Positions 18,189 through 25,955 of a stretch of 64,000 bases of DNA are shown here, one piece after another. Position 1 is the stretch's first letter, and each line of letters begins with the position of its first letter. The notes beneath the pieces are model-generated. The model had not been told where the DNA came from, ran no database searches, and was given only the letters and a program-made list of their open reading frames with translations. Source of the DNA: Micromonospora narathiwatensis. GTDB taxonomy: Bacteria > Actinomycetota > Actinomycetes > Mycobacteriales > Micromonosporaceae. Position numbers and translations under genes: made by a program. The stretch covers positions 1,364,001 through 1,428,000 of the forward strand of contig NZ_LT594324.1 of assembly GCF_900089605.1 (NCBI RefSeq), given 5' to 3'.

Positions 18189-18251
18189 GGCGAGCTGGAG
18201 CCCGGCCGTGAGGTGCCCGGCCGGATGGTCCGCTCCGCGCGCCGGTGGGTG

Positions 18252-18524
18252 TCAGATGCCGCGTAGGTGCTGCGAGACCCGCTGGTGGCGCTTGTCCCGG
18301 GACTGCGCCGCGCGCTGGGAACGGCCGACCTCGGGAGCGGCGTCGATGCCGGCCGACCGGGCCACCTCGCTGCCGTTGGCGTAGTCCACCGGAGGTAGCG
18401 CCCGCAGCGCCTGCAACACGTCCGGCGGTGCGCCCTCCCGCTCGGCCTCGCGGATGACGTCGTCCTTGCCGGCCGGGTAGTCCAGCGCCGACAGGTACTC
18501 AAGGACGTCCGTGTAACTCGCCAT
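18252..18524 (-). CDS. DUF2795 protein
   Basis: This 90-residue protein has a DUF2795 domain over its first 60 residues (YTDVLEYLSALDYPAGKDDV), followed by a charged, disordered Arg/Gln-rich tail. DUF2795 proteins are small, soluble and common in actinobacteria, often among stress-response genes; their biochemical role is unknown. The ATG at 18524 follows GAGGAG. The DUF1345 gene lies 63 bases downstream on the same strand, and the DUF2267 gene is divergent, which suggests a shared regulatory region. Confidence 0.88.
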   Translation of the reverse strand: MASYTDVLEYLSALDYPAGKDDVIREAEREGAPPDVLQALRALPPVDYANGSEVARSAGIDAAPEVGRSQRAAQSRDKRHQRVSQHLRGI

Positions 18525-18682
18525 GGGTCGGGCTCCTCGCGCCTGTGGTTGCGGTCACGACCGGCGGCGGTTACCCGGCGGGCGGCCGGTCACGCACGAC
18601 CGCCGCGAATTTCGCGGTCGTTTTCGTCGCGCCGAGGTGGGTAGGCGGCACGGCGCCAGGCAGCCGCGAGGGGGGACGACGG

Positions 18683-19087
18683 ATGAATTACGAGACCTTC
18701 GTCGACAAGGTCGCACAGCGGGCCCGAACATCTCCGGAACGGGCGGTCGGCCTGACCCGGGCCACGTTGGAGACCCTGGCCGAGCGGCTGACCGGGGGTG
18801 AGGTGCTGGATCTGGCAGCGCAGCTGCCGAGGCCGCTGCAACGGATCCTGAAGCCGCACCCCGACACCGAGGCGGCCGACCGGTTCGGGGCGGCCGAGTT
18901 CATCGCCCGGGTGGGACAGCGGGCCGGTGTCGACGGCAACGCCGCCCGGAACGCGGTGCGAGCCGTCTTCACCACGCTGCGGGAGGCGGTCACCGGCGGC
19001 GAGTTCGACGACGTGGTCGTCCAGATGCCACGCGACTACCGGGACATGGTGGAGCCGGCCCTGGCACCCGGCGCGATGCGGCGCTGA
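18683..19087 (+). CDS. DUF2267 protein
   Basis: This 134-residue protein consists of two similar helical halves, each with an NYETFVDKVAQRA- or AAEFIARVGQRAGV-like start and an LTGGEVLDLAAQLP or VTGGEFDDVVVQMP end, which is the DUF2267 pattern. These proteins are abundant in actinobacterial stress regulons, but their function is not established. The ATG has GGGGGG about seven bases upstream. A second DUF2267 domain is found fused to another fold at 31639-32613 in this window. Confidence 0.9.
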   Translation: MNYETFVDKVAQRARTSPERAVGLTRATLETLAERLTGGEVLDLAAQLPRPLQRILKPHPDTEAADRFGAAEFIARVGQRAGVDGNAARNAVRAVFTTLREAVTGGEFDDVVVQMPRDYRDMVEPALAPGAMRR

Positions 19088-19169
19088 GCCCCGGCGGCTG
19101 CCGACCCGCCGACGGTCGGTCCATCGACGCGGGGTCTGACGGTCGTTGCGAGCGGCCGGATCCGCCGGG

Positions 19170-20318
19170 TCAGGCGACCGCGCCGGCGGCGCGCAGCGCG
19201 GCGATCCGCTCGGCGTCGAAGCCGGCCTCCGCGAGCAGTTCGTCGGTGTGCTCGCCCGGCCGCGGCGGCGGCCGGCGTACGGAGGTGGGGGTCGCGGAGA
19301 AGCGTGGCGCGGGGGCCGGCTGGGTGACCCCGCCGTGGTCGACGAAGACACCCCGGGCGGCCAGGTGCGGGTGTGTCGGGGCCTCCGTCCAGTCCAGCAC
19401 GGGCGCGACGCAGGCGTCGGTGGCGGCCAGCAGCTCCGTCCACTCGTCCCGGGTCCGGGTACGGAACAGCCGCGCCCACGCGGCGCGCAGCGCCGGCCAG
19501 TTCGCGGGGTCGGTCCGGTCCGGGGCCTCGTCGCCGTCGACGGGGAAGCCGGTGAGCCGGACGAGTTCGTCGTAGAACCGCGGCTCCAGCGCACCCACCG
19601 CGAGATACCGCCCGTCGGCGCACTCGTAGGTGTCGTAGAAGGGCGCCCCGCCGTCGAGCAGGTTCACCCCGCGCGGGTCCTGCCACCTGCCGGCCTGGCG
19701 CAGCGCCTGGATCTGGGTGGCGAGCACCGACACCCCGTCCACGATGGCCGCGTCGACGACCTGACCGGGGGCGCCGGCGCGGACCGCGTACAGGGCGGCG
19801 ACGACGCCGAGGGCCAGCATCATCCCGCCACCGCCGAAGTCGCCGAGCAGGTTCATCGGCGGCACCGGACGTTCACCGGCCCGGCCGATGCCGTGCAGCG
19901 CCCCGGTCAGCGCCAGATAGTCGATGTCGTGGCCGGCGGTGCGGGCGAGCGGGCCGTCCTGTCCCCAGCCGGTCATCCGCCCGTACACGAGTCCGGGGTT
20001 GGCGGCGAGGCAGTCGTCGGGGCCGAGGCCGAGCCGTTCGGTGACCCCGGGCCGGAAGCCCTCGACCAGCGCGTCCGCGCCGGCGACCAGGGCCAGCGCC
20101 ACCTCGCGTCCCGCGGCCGACCTGAGGTCGACGGCGATCGAGCGGCGGTTGCGGTTCAGCAGGTCGCCGGGGATGTCGCCGAACCCGCCGGGGGTGGTGC
20201 GGTCGACGCGGACCACCTCCGCGCCGAGGTCGGCCAGCATCATCGCGGCGAAGGGGCCGGGCCCGATGCCGGCCAGCTCGACCACCCGTACGCCGGTGAG
20301 CGGCCCGTGGTTGCTCAT
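19170..20318 (-). CDS. CoA-transferase family III / alpha-methylacyl-CoA racemase-like
   Basis: This 382-residue protein belongs to the family III CoA transferases, close to alpha-methylacyl-CoA racemase. Recognisable parts are the N-terminal LTGVRVVELAGIGPGPFAAM segment with the CoA-binding fold, LNRNRRSIAVDL, and GHDIDYLALTGALHGIG around residues 150-165, where the racemase His and the catalytic Asp are located. Its MTGWGQDGPLA also fits racemases. Length and motifs favour racemase (epimerising 2-methylacyl-CoA in branched-chain fatty acid breakdown) over formyl-CoA transferase. The gene stands alone with a weak ribosome-binding site. Confidence 0.88.
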   Translation of the reverse strand: MSNHGPLTGVRVVELAGIGPGPFAAMMLADLGAEVVRVDRTTPGGFGDIPGDLLNRNRRSIAVDLRSAAGREVALALVAGADALVEGFRPGVTERLGLGPDDCLAANPGLVYGRMTGWGQDGPLARTAGHDIDYLALTGALHGIGRAGERPVPPMNLLGDFGGGGMMLALGVVAALYAVRAGAPGQVVDAAIVDGVSVLATQIQALRQAGRWQDPRGVNLLDGGAPFYDTYECADGRYLAVGALEPRFYDELVRLTGFPVDGDEAPDRTDPANWPALRAAWARLFRTRTRDEWTELLAATDACVAPVLDWTEAPTHPHLAARGVFVDHGGVTQPAPAPRFSATPTSVRRPPPRPGEHTDELLAEAGFDAERIAALRAAGAVA

Positions 20319-20383
20319 GGCGCCACGATAGGACGGCCGGGCGACTTGGTAAACGAGATGAGGTTGCCCTAGCCTGGAGCGCG

Positions 20384-20480
20384 GCGAGGGGAGTACTTCC
20401 CACGAATCATCCCGGTCAGTACGGCACGCCCCGGGCGCGCCCCGGGTGGTTGCCCACGAAAGTGGGTGAAGGAGACCTCG
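20384..20480 (+). ncRNA. yybP-ykoY (manganese) riboswitch aptamer
   Basis: The leader of the TerC gene has the hallmarks of the yybP-ykoY class. CGAGGGGAGTA at 20385-20395 pairs as P1 with CCTCG at 20476-20480, the 3' side carries the conserved GGAGACC (20471-20477), and a CCCAC-GAAA-GTGGG hairpin (20453-20466) lies between with GC-rich stems. This class binds Mn2+ and controls Mn2+ exporters and TerC proteins. A weak promoter TTGGTA-18-TAGCCT precedes it at 20346-20375. The class call is from remembered motif structure, not a covariance search. Confidence 0.8.
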
Positions 20481-20503
20481 AACATGACATGGTGTTCGAG
20501 GAG
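20476..20503 (+). promoter_or_regulatory. Expression platform: hairpin hiding the terC ribosome-binding site
   Basis: CCTCGAACA (20476-20484) can pair with TGTTCGAGG (20493-20501), a 9-bp stem that covers the GAGGAG ribosome-binding site (20498-20503) of the GTG at 20509. The same CCTCG is the 3' strand of the aptamer P1 helix, so aptamer folding and hiding of the ribosome site exclude each other. Ligand binding should therefore switch translation on. Confidence 0.72.
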
Positions 20504-20508
20504 TCCCT

Positions 20509-21489
20509 GTGCCCGAATTGTCGTATCTGTCCGCTGGCGCGCTGTCGTCGATCGGCACCCCCACCCTCTGGGCGGTGACCATCGCCGGTGTGCTCGGCCT
20601 GCTGGTACTGGACTTCCTGGTCACCCGCCGCCCGCACGAGGTGTCGCTCCGTGAGGCGTTGGGCTGGTCGGCGTTCTACATCGCCCTGCCGCTGGCCTTC
20701 GGCGGCTGGCTCTGGTACCGCTACGGCTCGGCGCAGGGCGTGGAATATCTCACCGGCTACCTGGTGGAGAAGTCCCTCTCGGTCGACAACCTCTTCGTCT
20801 TCATGCTGCTGCTGGCGGCGTTCGCGGTGCCCGCCGTGCTCGCCCAGCGGGTGCTGCTCTACGGCATCGCCGGCGCACTGGTGCTGCGCGCGGTCTTCAT
20901 CGCCATCGGCGCCGCCGCGCTCCAGACGCTCGACTTCGCCTTCCTGATCTTCGCGGTCGTCCTGATCGCCACCGCGGCCAAACTGCTCCGCGACGCCCTC
21001 TCCGGGCACGAGCAGGAAGTCGACATCAACAGGATGCGGTCGGTCCGGCTGCTCCGCAGGTTCATGCCGGTGGTCGACGAATACCGGGGCACCCGGATGA
21101 CCGTCCGGGAGCAGGGCCGGCGGACGCTCACCCCGCTCGCCCTCGTGGTGGTCGCGGTGTTCGCCACCGACGTGGTCTTCGCCGTCGACTCGGTGCCCGC
21201 CGTCTACGGCATCACCGAGGACCCGTACCTGGTCTTCGCCACGAACGCGTTTGCCCTGCTCGGCCTGCGCGCGCTCTACTTCGTGCTGTACGCCGCGCTG
21301 AGCCGCCTCGTGCACCTCAGCTACGGCCTGGCCGTCATCCTCGCCTTCATCGGCGTCAAGCTCGGCCTGCACTGGGCGCACGGCATCTGGTCGGGCGTAC
21401 CGCAGATCCCCACGCTCGCCTCGCTCGGCGTGATCATCGGCGTGCTGGTGGTGGTCACCCTGACCAGCCTGCGCGCCACCCGCCGCTGA
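20509..21489 (+). CDS. TerC-family membrane protein (probable Mn2+ exporter)
   Basis: This 326-residue integral membrane protein of the TerC/Alx family has about nine hydrophobic segments. The family signature lies in EKSLSVDNLFVFMLLL (about residues 87-102) and VFATDVVFAVDSVPAVYGI (about 218-236), whose acidic residues form a metal site. TerC proteins export or handle Mn2+, often to metallate secreted enzymes, and are linked to tellurite resistance. The GTG start has GAGGAG at five bases. A yybP-ykoY riboswitch precedes it, so control by manganese is strongly suggested. Confidence 0.93.
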   Translation: MPELSYLSAGALSSIGTPTLWAVTIAGVLGLLVLDFLVTRRPHEVSLREALGWSAFYIALPLAFGGWLWYRYGSAQGVEYLTGYLVEKSLSVDNLFVFMLLLAAFAVPAVLAQRVLLYGIAGALVLRAVFIAIGAAALQTLDFAFLIFAVVLIATAAKLLRDALSGHEQEVDINRMRSVRLLRRFMPVVDEYRGTRMTVREQGRRTLTPLALVVVAVFATDVVFAVDSVPAVYGITEDPYLVFATNAFALLGLRALYFVLYAALSRLVHLSYGLAVILAFIGVKLGLHWAHGIWSGVPQIPTLASLGVIIGVLVVVTLTSLRATRR

Positions 21490-21544
21490 GGGGAGTTGGC
21501 CGGAAGCGGTCGGGCGGTGCGCCGGCAGGTGGTACGACAGACGG

Positions 21545-22144
21545 GTGGGAATCGTGTCGCCGGGGTTCCAGGGCCGGCCCCGCTCGGCCGAGCCGGCCCT
21601 GCCGCCGGGGCAGTACCTCGTCGAGGACTGGCCGGTGCTCTCCGCCGGCCCGACGCCGAAGGTGCCGCTGGACACCTGGGAGTTCGTCGTCACCGCCGAG
21701 ACCGGCGCGGAGTACCGCTGGTCCTGGGACGAGTTGATGGGCCTGCCGCAGGAGACCCCCACCGTCGACATCCACTGCGTGACCCGCTGGTCCAAGCTCG
21801 GCACCACCTGGCAGGGCGTCTCGTTGGACACCCTGCTCGACGGCATCGACACCACCGCCCGTTACGCGCTCGCCCACTCGTACGGCGGCTACAGCACCAA
21901 CCTGCCGCTGGACGACCTGCGCGGCGGTCGGGCCTGGGTGGTGCACACCGCCGGCGGCGGCCCGCTCCCCGCCGAGCACGGCGGACCGGCCCGGCTGCTC
22001 GTCCCGCACCTGTATTTCTGGAAGTCGGCGAAGTGGGTGCGCGGCGTCCGGCTGCTCGTCGACGACCAGCCGGGCTTCTGGGAGACCGCCGGCTACCACG
22101 ACTACGGCGACCCCTGGCGCGAGCAGCGCTACCAGGGCGACTGA
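21545..22144 (+). CDS. Sulfite-oxidase-like molybdopterin oxidoreductase
   Basis: This 199-residue protein is a single molybdopterin-binding domain of the sulfite oxidase/YedY fold. The Mo-ligand cysteine is Cys78 in IHCVTRWSK, and HSYGGYSTNLPL and PHLYFWKSAKWVRG complete the cofactor site. It lacks a Tat signal peptide, so it works in the cytoplasm. GTG 21545 is taken as start; a second GTG at 21554 is possible. The flavin reductase gene begins two bases after its stop, which makes an electron-transfer pair likely. Substrate unknown. Confidence 0.9.
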   Translation: MGIVSPGFQGRPRSAEPALPPGQYLVEDWPVLSAGPTPKVPLDTWEFVVTAETGAEYRWSWDELMGLPQETPTVDIHCVTRWSKLGTTWQGVSLDTLLDGIDTTARYALAHSYGGYSTNLPLDDLRGGRAWVVHTAGGGPLPAEHGGPARLLVPHLYFWKSAKWVRGVRLLVDDQPGFWETAGYHDYGDPWREQRYQGD

Positions 22145-22145
22145 C

Positions 22146-22907
22146 GTGTCCGCGCCCACCGCCGGCGGCCGGGTCGCCACACCGCTGACCTGGCGGGTGG
22201 CCCGCCTCGCCGAGCGCCGGATCGAGACGCCGACCGCGCAGACCCTGGTGCTGGACGTGCCCGGCTGGCCGGGGCACCTGCCGGGGCAGCACCTCGACGT
22301 CCGGCTCACCGCCGCCGACGGCTACCAGGCGGCCCGGTCGTACTCGCTCGCGGCACCCGTGGCGGACGAGCGGATCGCGCTGACCGTGCAGCGGGTACCC
22401 GACGGCGAGGTGTCGCCGTACCTGACCGAGGTGTACTCCGAGGGCGACCCGGTGGAGGTGCGCGGGCCGGTCGGTGGCTGGTTCGTCTGGCGTACCGACG
22501 AGACCGCGCCGGTGCTGCTGGTGGCCGGCGGCTCCGGCGTGGTGCCGCTGATGGCGATGGTCCGGGCCCGTCGCGCCGCCGGCAGCCGGACGCCGTTCCG
22601 GCTGATCTACTCGGTACGCACGCCCACCGACGTCTTCTACGCCGACGAGCTGCGCCGCCGGGCCCGCGACGACCACGGCCTCGACGTGGCGTACGTCTAC
22701 ACCCGCCAGGCGCCGGAGGGATGGCGCGGCGATCCGCACCGGATCAACCTGGCCGACGTGAGCGCCCACGGCTGGCCGCCCGACCTGGAGCCCCGCTGCT
22801 ACGTCTGCGGCCCCACCGGCTTCGTGGAAACCGTGGCGGACCTGCTGGTGGGGCTGGGCCACCCGACCCGGCGGGTGAAGACCGAACGCTTCGGTCCGAC
22901 CGGCTGA
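22146..22907 (+). CDS. Ferredoxin-reductase-type flavin oxidoreductase
   Basis: This 253-residue protein has the ferredoxin-NADP reductase fold: an FAD-binding barrel with RSYSL (64-68), then a pyridine-nucleotide domain with VAGGSGVVPLM (126-136) and the C-terminal CGPTGF (222-227). No [2Fe-2S] domain is attached, so electrons pass directly between NAD(P)H and a partner. The start GTG lies two bases after the molybdopterin protein stop. Together they resemble the catalytic and reductase halves of a cytoplasmic sulfoxide- or sulfite-handling couple; direction of electron flow is not known. Confidence 0.9.
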   Translation: MSAPTAGGRVATPLTWRVARLAERRIETPTAQTLVLDVPGWPGHLPGQHLDVRLTAADGYQAARSYSLAAPVADERIALTVQRVPDGEVSPYLTEVYSEGDPVEVRGPVGGWFVWRTDETAPVLLVAGGSGVVPLMAMVRARRAAGSRTPFRLIYSVRTPTDVFYADELRRRARDDHGLDVAYVYTRQAPEGWRGDPHRINLADVSAHGWPPDLEPRCYVCGPTGFVETVADLLVGLGHPTRRVKTERFGPTG

Positions 22908-22923
22908 GCACCGAGGAGGACGC

Positions 22924-23217
22924 ATGACGGACATGTCCTACGTGGACGGCAACATGCTCGACGGGCCGTTGCGGGAACTCTTCGCGGTCGACCTGAGCGC
23001 CGCCACCGGACGGTGCGCGTCCTGCGGCGCGGTCGGCCCGATGGCCGGGCTGCACGTCTACTCCCACGCACCCGGCCTGGTCGCCCGCTGTCCGGCCTGC
23101 ACCGGGGTGATGCTGCGGCTGGTCCGCGCGCCCGACCGGGCCTGGCTGGACGTGCGCGGGTCCACCTACCTGGAGGTGCCGATGCCGTTCGACCAGCCCC
23201 ACCCGGGCCCGCTGTGA
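22924..23217 (+). CDS. DUF6510-type zinc-ribbon protein
   Basis: This 97-residue protein has two CxxC knuckles, CASC (31-34) and CPAC (56-59), making a zinc ribbon, with conserved YVDGNMLDGPL before it. It matches the small actinobacterial DUF6510 family. The ATG has GAGGAGGA upstream and lies 16 bases after the reductase stop, so it is the third gene of the molybdopterin oxidoreductase operon. A role as an assembly or partner protein for that enzyme is inferred from context only. Confidence 0.88.
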   Translation: MTDMSYVDGNMLDGPLRELFAVDLSAATGRCASCGAVGPMAGLHVYSHAPGLVARCPACTGVMLRLVRAPDRAWLDVRGSTYLEVPMPFDQPHPGPL

Positions 23218-23233
23218 CGGCTCGCCCCGGGCC

Positions 23234-23254
23234 GGCGGCGGATCGCCCGCCGCC
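23234..23254. terminator. Possible terminator hairpin
   Basis: GGCGGCG/CGCCGCC with a seven-base loop lies between the convergent zinc-ribbon and glycosyltransferase genes. No T-run follows. Confidence 0.5.
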
Positions 23255-23291
23255 GACGTGGGCGATTCAGGCCGGGACGACGTACCCGATC

Positions 23292-24893
23292 TCACCCGTG
23301 CTGGCTGACGGCGCCGACGGTGGCCGCCGGGGAGCCGGCCGGGTGGACGGCTGCCGGCGCGGCCCGGCGCCAGCGTCGGCGTAGCCGGCTGACCAGTTGG
23401 CCCGCGGTCACCGGGACCACGGAGAGGACGAGCTGCCCGTTGCGCGGGTCGACGGTGGCGGCCACCCCGTACAGGCGGGTGCCGTGCCGGAGCAGCCGGG
23501 GCCGGCCGGCGGCGAGCCGGGGGGCGCGGACCGGGGCGCTGCCGTGGCCGTGCGAGCCGGTCACCTCGGCCCGGACCGGGTGACGCCGGCCGGTGGCGGC
23601 GCTGGCGGCGAGGAGCCGGTCGACCGGGAAGTCGGTCCGGACGGTTCGGCCGCTCGGGTCGGTGGCGTCCAGCAGGGTGGTACCGGCGACCTGCCCGGCC
23701 GTCAGCCGTACCGGTCCGGCCTCGGCGGCGAACCGGGGATGAGGGCTGCGCGTGGTGACCGCGAGGGTGTGGCCACCGTCCCAGCGCACCTCGACGGTGT
23801 CGAGCTTGGCCAGCCAGTCGGCGCGTACGTCGGTGACGTCCGCCCAGCCGGCCGGGGTGCCCGGGTAGCCGGCGTACCACCGACCGCCCTCGACCACGGT
23901 CGCCGGTACGCCCCGCGCGGCGTCCTGGTCGATGACCGCGAGCAGCTCGTCGACGCCCCCGGCGGTGACCGCGCCGAGCCGCAGCCGGGCCTCGATGCCG
24001 AGCCGGTCCCGCAGCCCGGCGGTGACGTACCGCTCGACCAGCCGGCGGACCACCGCGTGCACCCGCTCCTGCTCGGCGCGGTCCAGCCGGCGGAAGTCGT
24101 CACCGACCAGGTTGGCCAGCTCCAGCCCGACGTGGCGGCGCAGCACCGCGTCCCGGCGCGGGCCGGCCGGGATCAGCTCGGCCACGAACGCGAACAGCCT
24201 CTCCACGCTGACCAGCCGCTTCTCCATCCGGCTGTGGTAGGTGATGTTGCGGGCGTCGAGCCGCCGCACCGCGTGGTAGTAGTCGTAGTCGGCGAGCACC
24301 GAGATCCGCCGCGCGTGGTAGCAGGCGGCCAGGGTGAACGGCTGGTCGCTGAGCACCGGCATGTCCTCGGGGAACCGCAGCCGGTGCCGGTCGACCAGCT
24401 CGCGGCGGAACAGCTTGGTGTTCGCCAGCGACCAGGGCAGCGCGGAGCCGAAGAGGTCCACGTCGACCGCGTTGCCGCCGTCGAAGACGTCGGAGAAGAC
24501 GTGCCGGCCGTTGACCCCGACCACCCTGCCGAGCACCACGTCCGACCCGTGCCGGTCGGCGGCGGCGACCAGCCGTTCCAGGGCCTCCGGGCCCAGGTGG
24601 TCGTCGGAGCCGAGGAAGAAGACGTACCGGCCGGTGGCCAGCTCCAGGCCCCGGTTGCAGGGGGCGGCCGGGCCACCGGAGTTGGCCTGGTGGGTGACCT
24701 TCAGGGTGCCGGGGTGCCGGGCGGCGAGCCGGTCGAGCAACCGCCCGCTGCCGTCGGTGGAGCCGTCGTCGACCGCCACGATCTCCATCCGCTCGGGGCC
24801 GATGGTCTGGCGCAGCAGCGAGTCGAGGCAGGCCCGCAGGTACGGCAGGGTGTTGTAGACGGGTACGACGACGCTGACGTCGGGGCCGGTCAT
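23292..24893 (-). CDS. Family 2 glycosyltransferase with C-terminal beta domain
   Basis: This 533-residue enzyme has an N-terminal GT-A domain (about 1-240) with the nucleotide-sugar motif AVDDGSTDGS (40-49) and the metal site GSDDHL (95-100). A helical linker and a region of about 200 residues rich in beta strands follow. The architecture recalls TarS/TarP-like and mycobacterial envelope glycosyltransferases, in which the C-terminal domain mediates oligomerisation. The ATG has GAGGAG seven bases upstream. No other polymer-biosynthesis genes are adjacent; the acceptor is unknown. Confidence 0.88.
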   Translation of the reverse strand: MTGPDVSVVVPVYNTLPYLRACLDSLLRQTIGPERMEIVAVDDGSTDGSGRLLDRLAARHPGTLKVTHQANSGGPAAPCNRGLELATGRYVFFLGSDDHLGPEALERLVAAADRHGSDVVLGRVVGVNGRHVFSDVFDGGNAVDVDLFGSALPWSLANTKLFRRELVDRHRLRFPEDMPVLSDQPFTLAACYHARRISVLADYDYYHAVRRLDARNITYHSRMEKRLVSVERLFAFVAELIPAGPRRDAVLRRHVGLELANLVGDDFRRLDRAEQERVHAVVRRLVERYVTAGLRDRLGIEARLRLGAVTAGGVDELLAVIDQDAARGVPATVVEGGRWYAGYPGTPAGWADVTDVRADWLAKLDTVEVRWDGGHTLAVTTRSPHPRFAAEAGPVRLTAGQVAGTTLLDATDPSGRTVRTDFPVDRLLAASAATGRRHPVRAEVTGSHGHGSAPVRAPRLAAGRPRLLRHGTRLYGVAATVDPRNGQLVLSVVPVTAGQLVSRLRRRWRRAAPAAVHPAGSPAATVGAVSQHG

Positions 24894-25191
24894 CGGGGCG
24901 CTCCTCAGGGTCCGCAGCTCGCTGGACCTTTTATCAACGAGCGTGGCCCCCGGCCGCAGCGTGGCGGCGGCTTGTCGTCCACTGGTGGTCCTCGGCTGGT
25001 CGGCCGGCGGGTGCCGGCGCGAAACCACGCTGGTGGAGCCAGTCGTCGCCGGGGGGACGCCGAGATGACGCAGGGGCGACCCCCAGGCGTCGGTTGGGTG
25101 GTGACCCCGCCCGGACGGGACGCCGGTGGGCAGACCGGGTACGCGAACTCGACTGGACAGCGGGCGGGCCGGTGGCCGAAAGTGGGGCAAC
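24894..25191. other. 298-base divergent intergenic region
   Basis: The region separates the glycosyltransferase and acetyltransferase genes, which point away from each other. A short AT-rich island around 24931-24940 is the only compositional feature. I see no convincing gene, RNA or palindrome; it presumably holds the two promoters. Confidence 0.4.
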
Positions 25192-25719
25192 GTGAGATAC
25201 CTGCGTACCGACGGGCGGGTCGGCATCCGCCGTCCGCGACCCGCCGACGAGGCGGAGTTCGTCGCCGCCGCCCGGCGCAGCCGGGACCTGCACCACCCGT
25301 GGCTGTCGGCCCCCGACGACGCCGAGCGGTTCGCGGCGTACCTGCGCAAGATCCGGGGGCGGCACGACTCCGGTTACCTGTTCTGCGACGTGGCCACCGG
25401 TGAGATCGCCGGCTACGCCAACATCAGCGGCATCGTCATGGGCGCGTTGCGCGGCGGCTACCTGGGCTACGCCGCCTTCCGGCCGTACGCCGGCACCGGG
25501 CACGCCTCGGCCGGGGTCCGGCTGGTCGTCGCGCACGCGTTCACCGCGCTCGGTCTGCACCGGCTGGAGGCGAACATCCAGCCCGGCAACGAGCCGTCGA
25601 AGCGGCTGGCCGGCCGCCTGGGCTTCCGGCAGGAGGGCTACTCGCCGGACTATCTCTTCGTCGACGGCGCCTGGCGGGACCACGAGCGGTGGGCGATCAC
25701 CGCGCCGCTACCGGGCTGA
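25192..25719 (+). CDS. GNAT acetyltransferase, RimJ/RimL-like
   Basis: This 175-residue GNAT-fold enzyme transfers an acetyl group from acetyl-CoA to an amine. It has the RimJ-type layout: VGIRRPRPADEAEF at the N-terminus, YLGYAAFRPYAGTGHASAGV as acetyl-CoA-binding motif A (about 98-117), and the HRLEANIQPGNEPSKRLAGR motif (about 124-143) typical of ribosomal-protein N-acetyltransferases. The GTG at 25192 gives the family length; upstream residues in the same frame look like non-coding sequence. The actual substrate, ribosomal or small-molecule, is unknown. Confidence 0.88.
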   Translation: MRYLRTDGRVGIRRPRPADEAEFVAAARRSRDLHHPWLSAPDDAERFAAYLRKIRGRHDSGYLFCDVATGEIAGYANISGIVMGALRGGYLGYAAFRPYAGTGHASAGVRLVVAHAFTALGLHRLEANIQPGNEPSKRLAGRLGFRQEGYSPDYLFVDGAWRDHERWAITAPLPG

Positions 25720-25802
25720 CGTCGCGTTCGTGGTCGACGCCGGATCGCGGAAACGGCGGCATCCACCAGCACGGACACCGCCGTCTCCGGAACCGGAGTT
25801 GA

Positions 25803-25955
25803 TCACGGTCGGCGCGCCTCCGGGCGCTGCCCGGTCAGCCGTCGCACCTTCGCCTCCTTGTGCTCCACGCGCCGGCGCTGCCGGGGCGTGAGCTGCGGGC
25901 GGCGACTCTGCTGCCGGTAGTTGGACACGCGCCGGTCGGTCGGCAGGATGCTCAC
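25803..25955 (-). CDS. 50-residue basic protein coupled to the S4 paralogue
   Basis: This very small protein has about a third Arg/Lys/Gln residues, including RQQSRRPQLTPRQRRRVEHK in the middle, and no hydrophobic segment. Its GTG start overlaps the stop of the S4-like gene in a GTGA overlap, with GGGGAG six bases upstream, which strongly supports translation and coupling. Similar short LTPRQRRR proteins occur in actinobacteria without known function. The charge suggests nucleic acid or ribosome binding, which fits its S4-like neighbour, but that is inference. Confidence 0.68.
   Translation of the reverse strand: MSILPTDRRVSNYRQQSRRPQLTPRQRRRVEHKEAKVRRLTGQRPEARRP

Noticed and set aside
18597..18624. 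CCGCG/CGCGG hairpin followed by TTTT between DUF2795 and DUF2267 genes
   Set aside because: It resembles a terminator, but no gene on that strand ends upstream of it and the stem is only five base pairs; too weak to call.
20466..20654. 62-codon ORF overlapping the terC leader
   Set aside because: Its start lies inside the riboswitch and it overlaps terC in another frame; no independent support.
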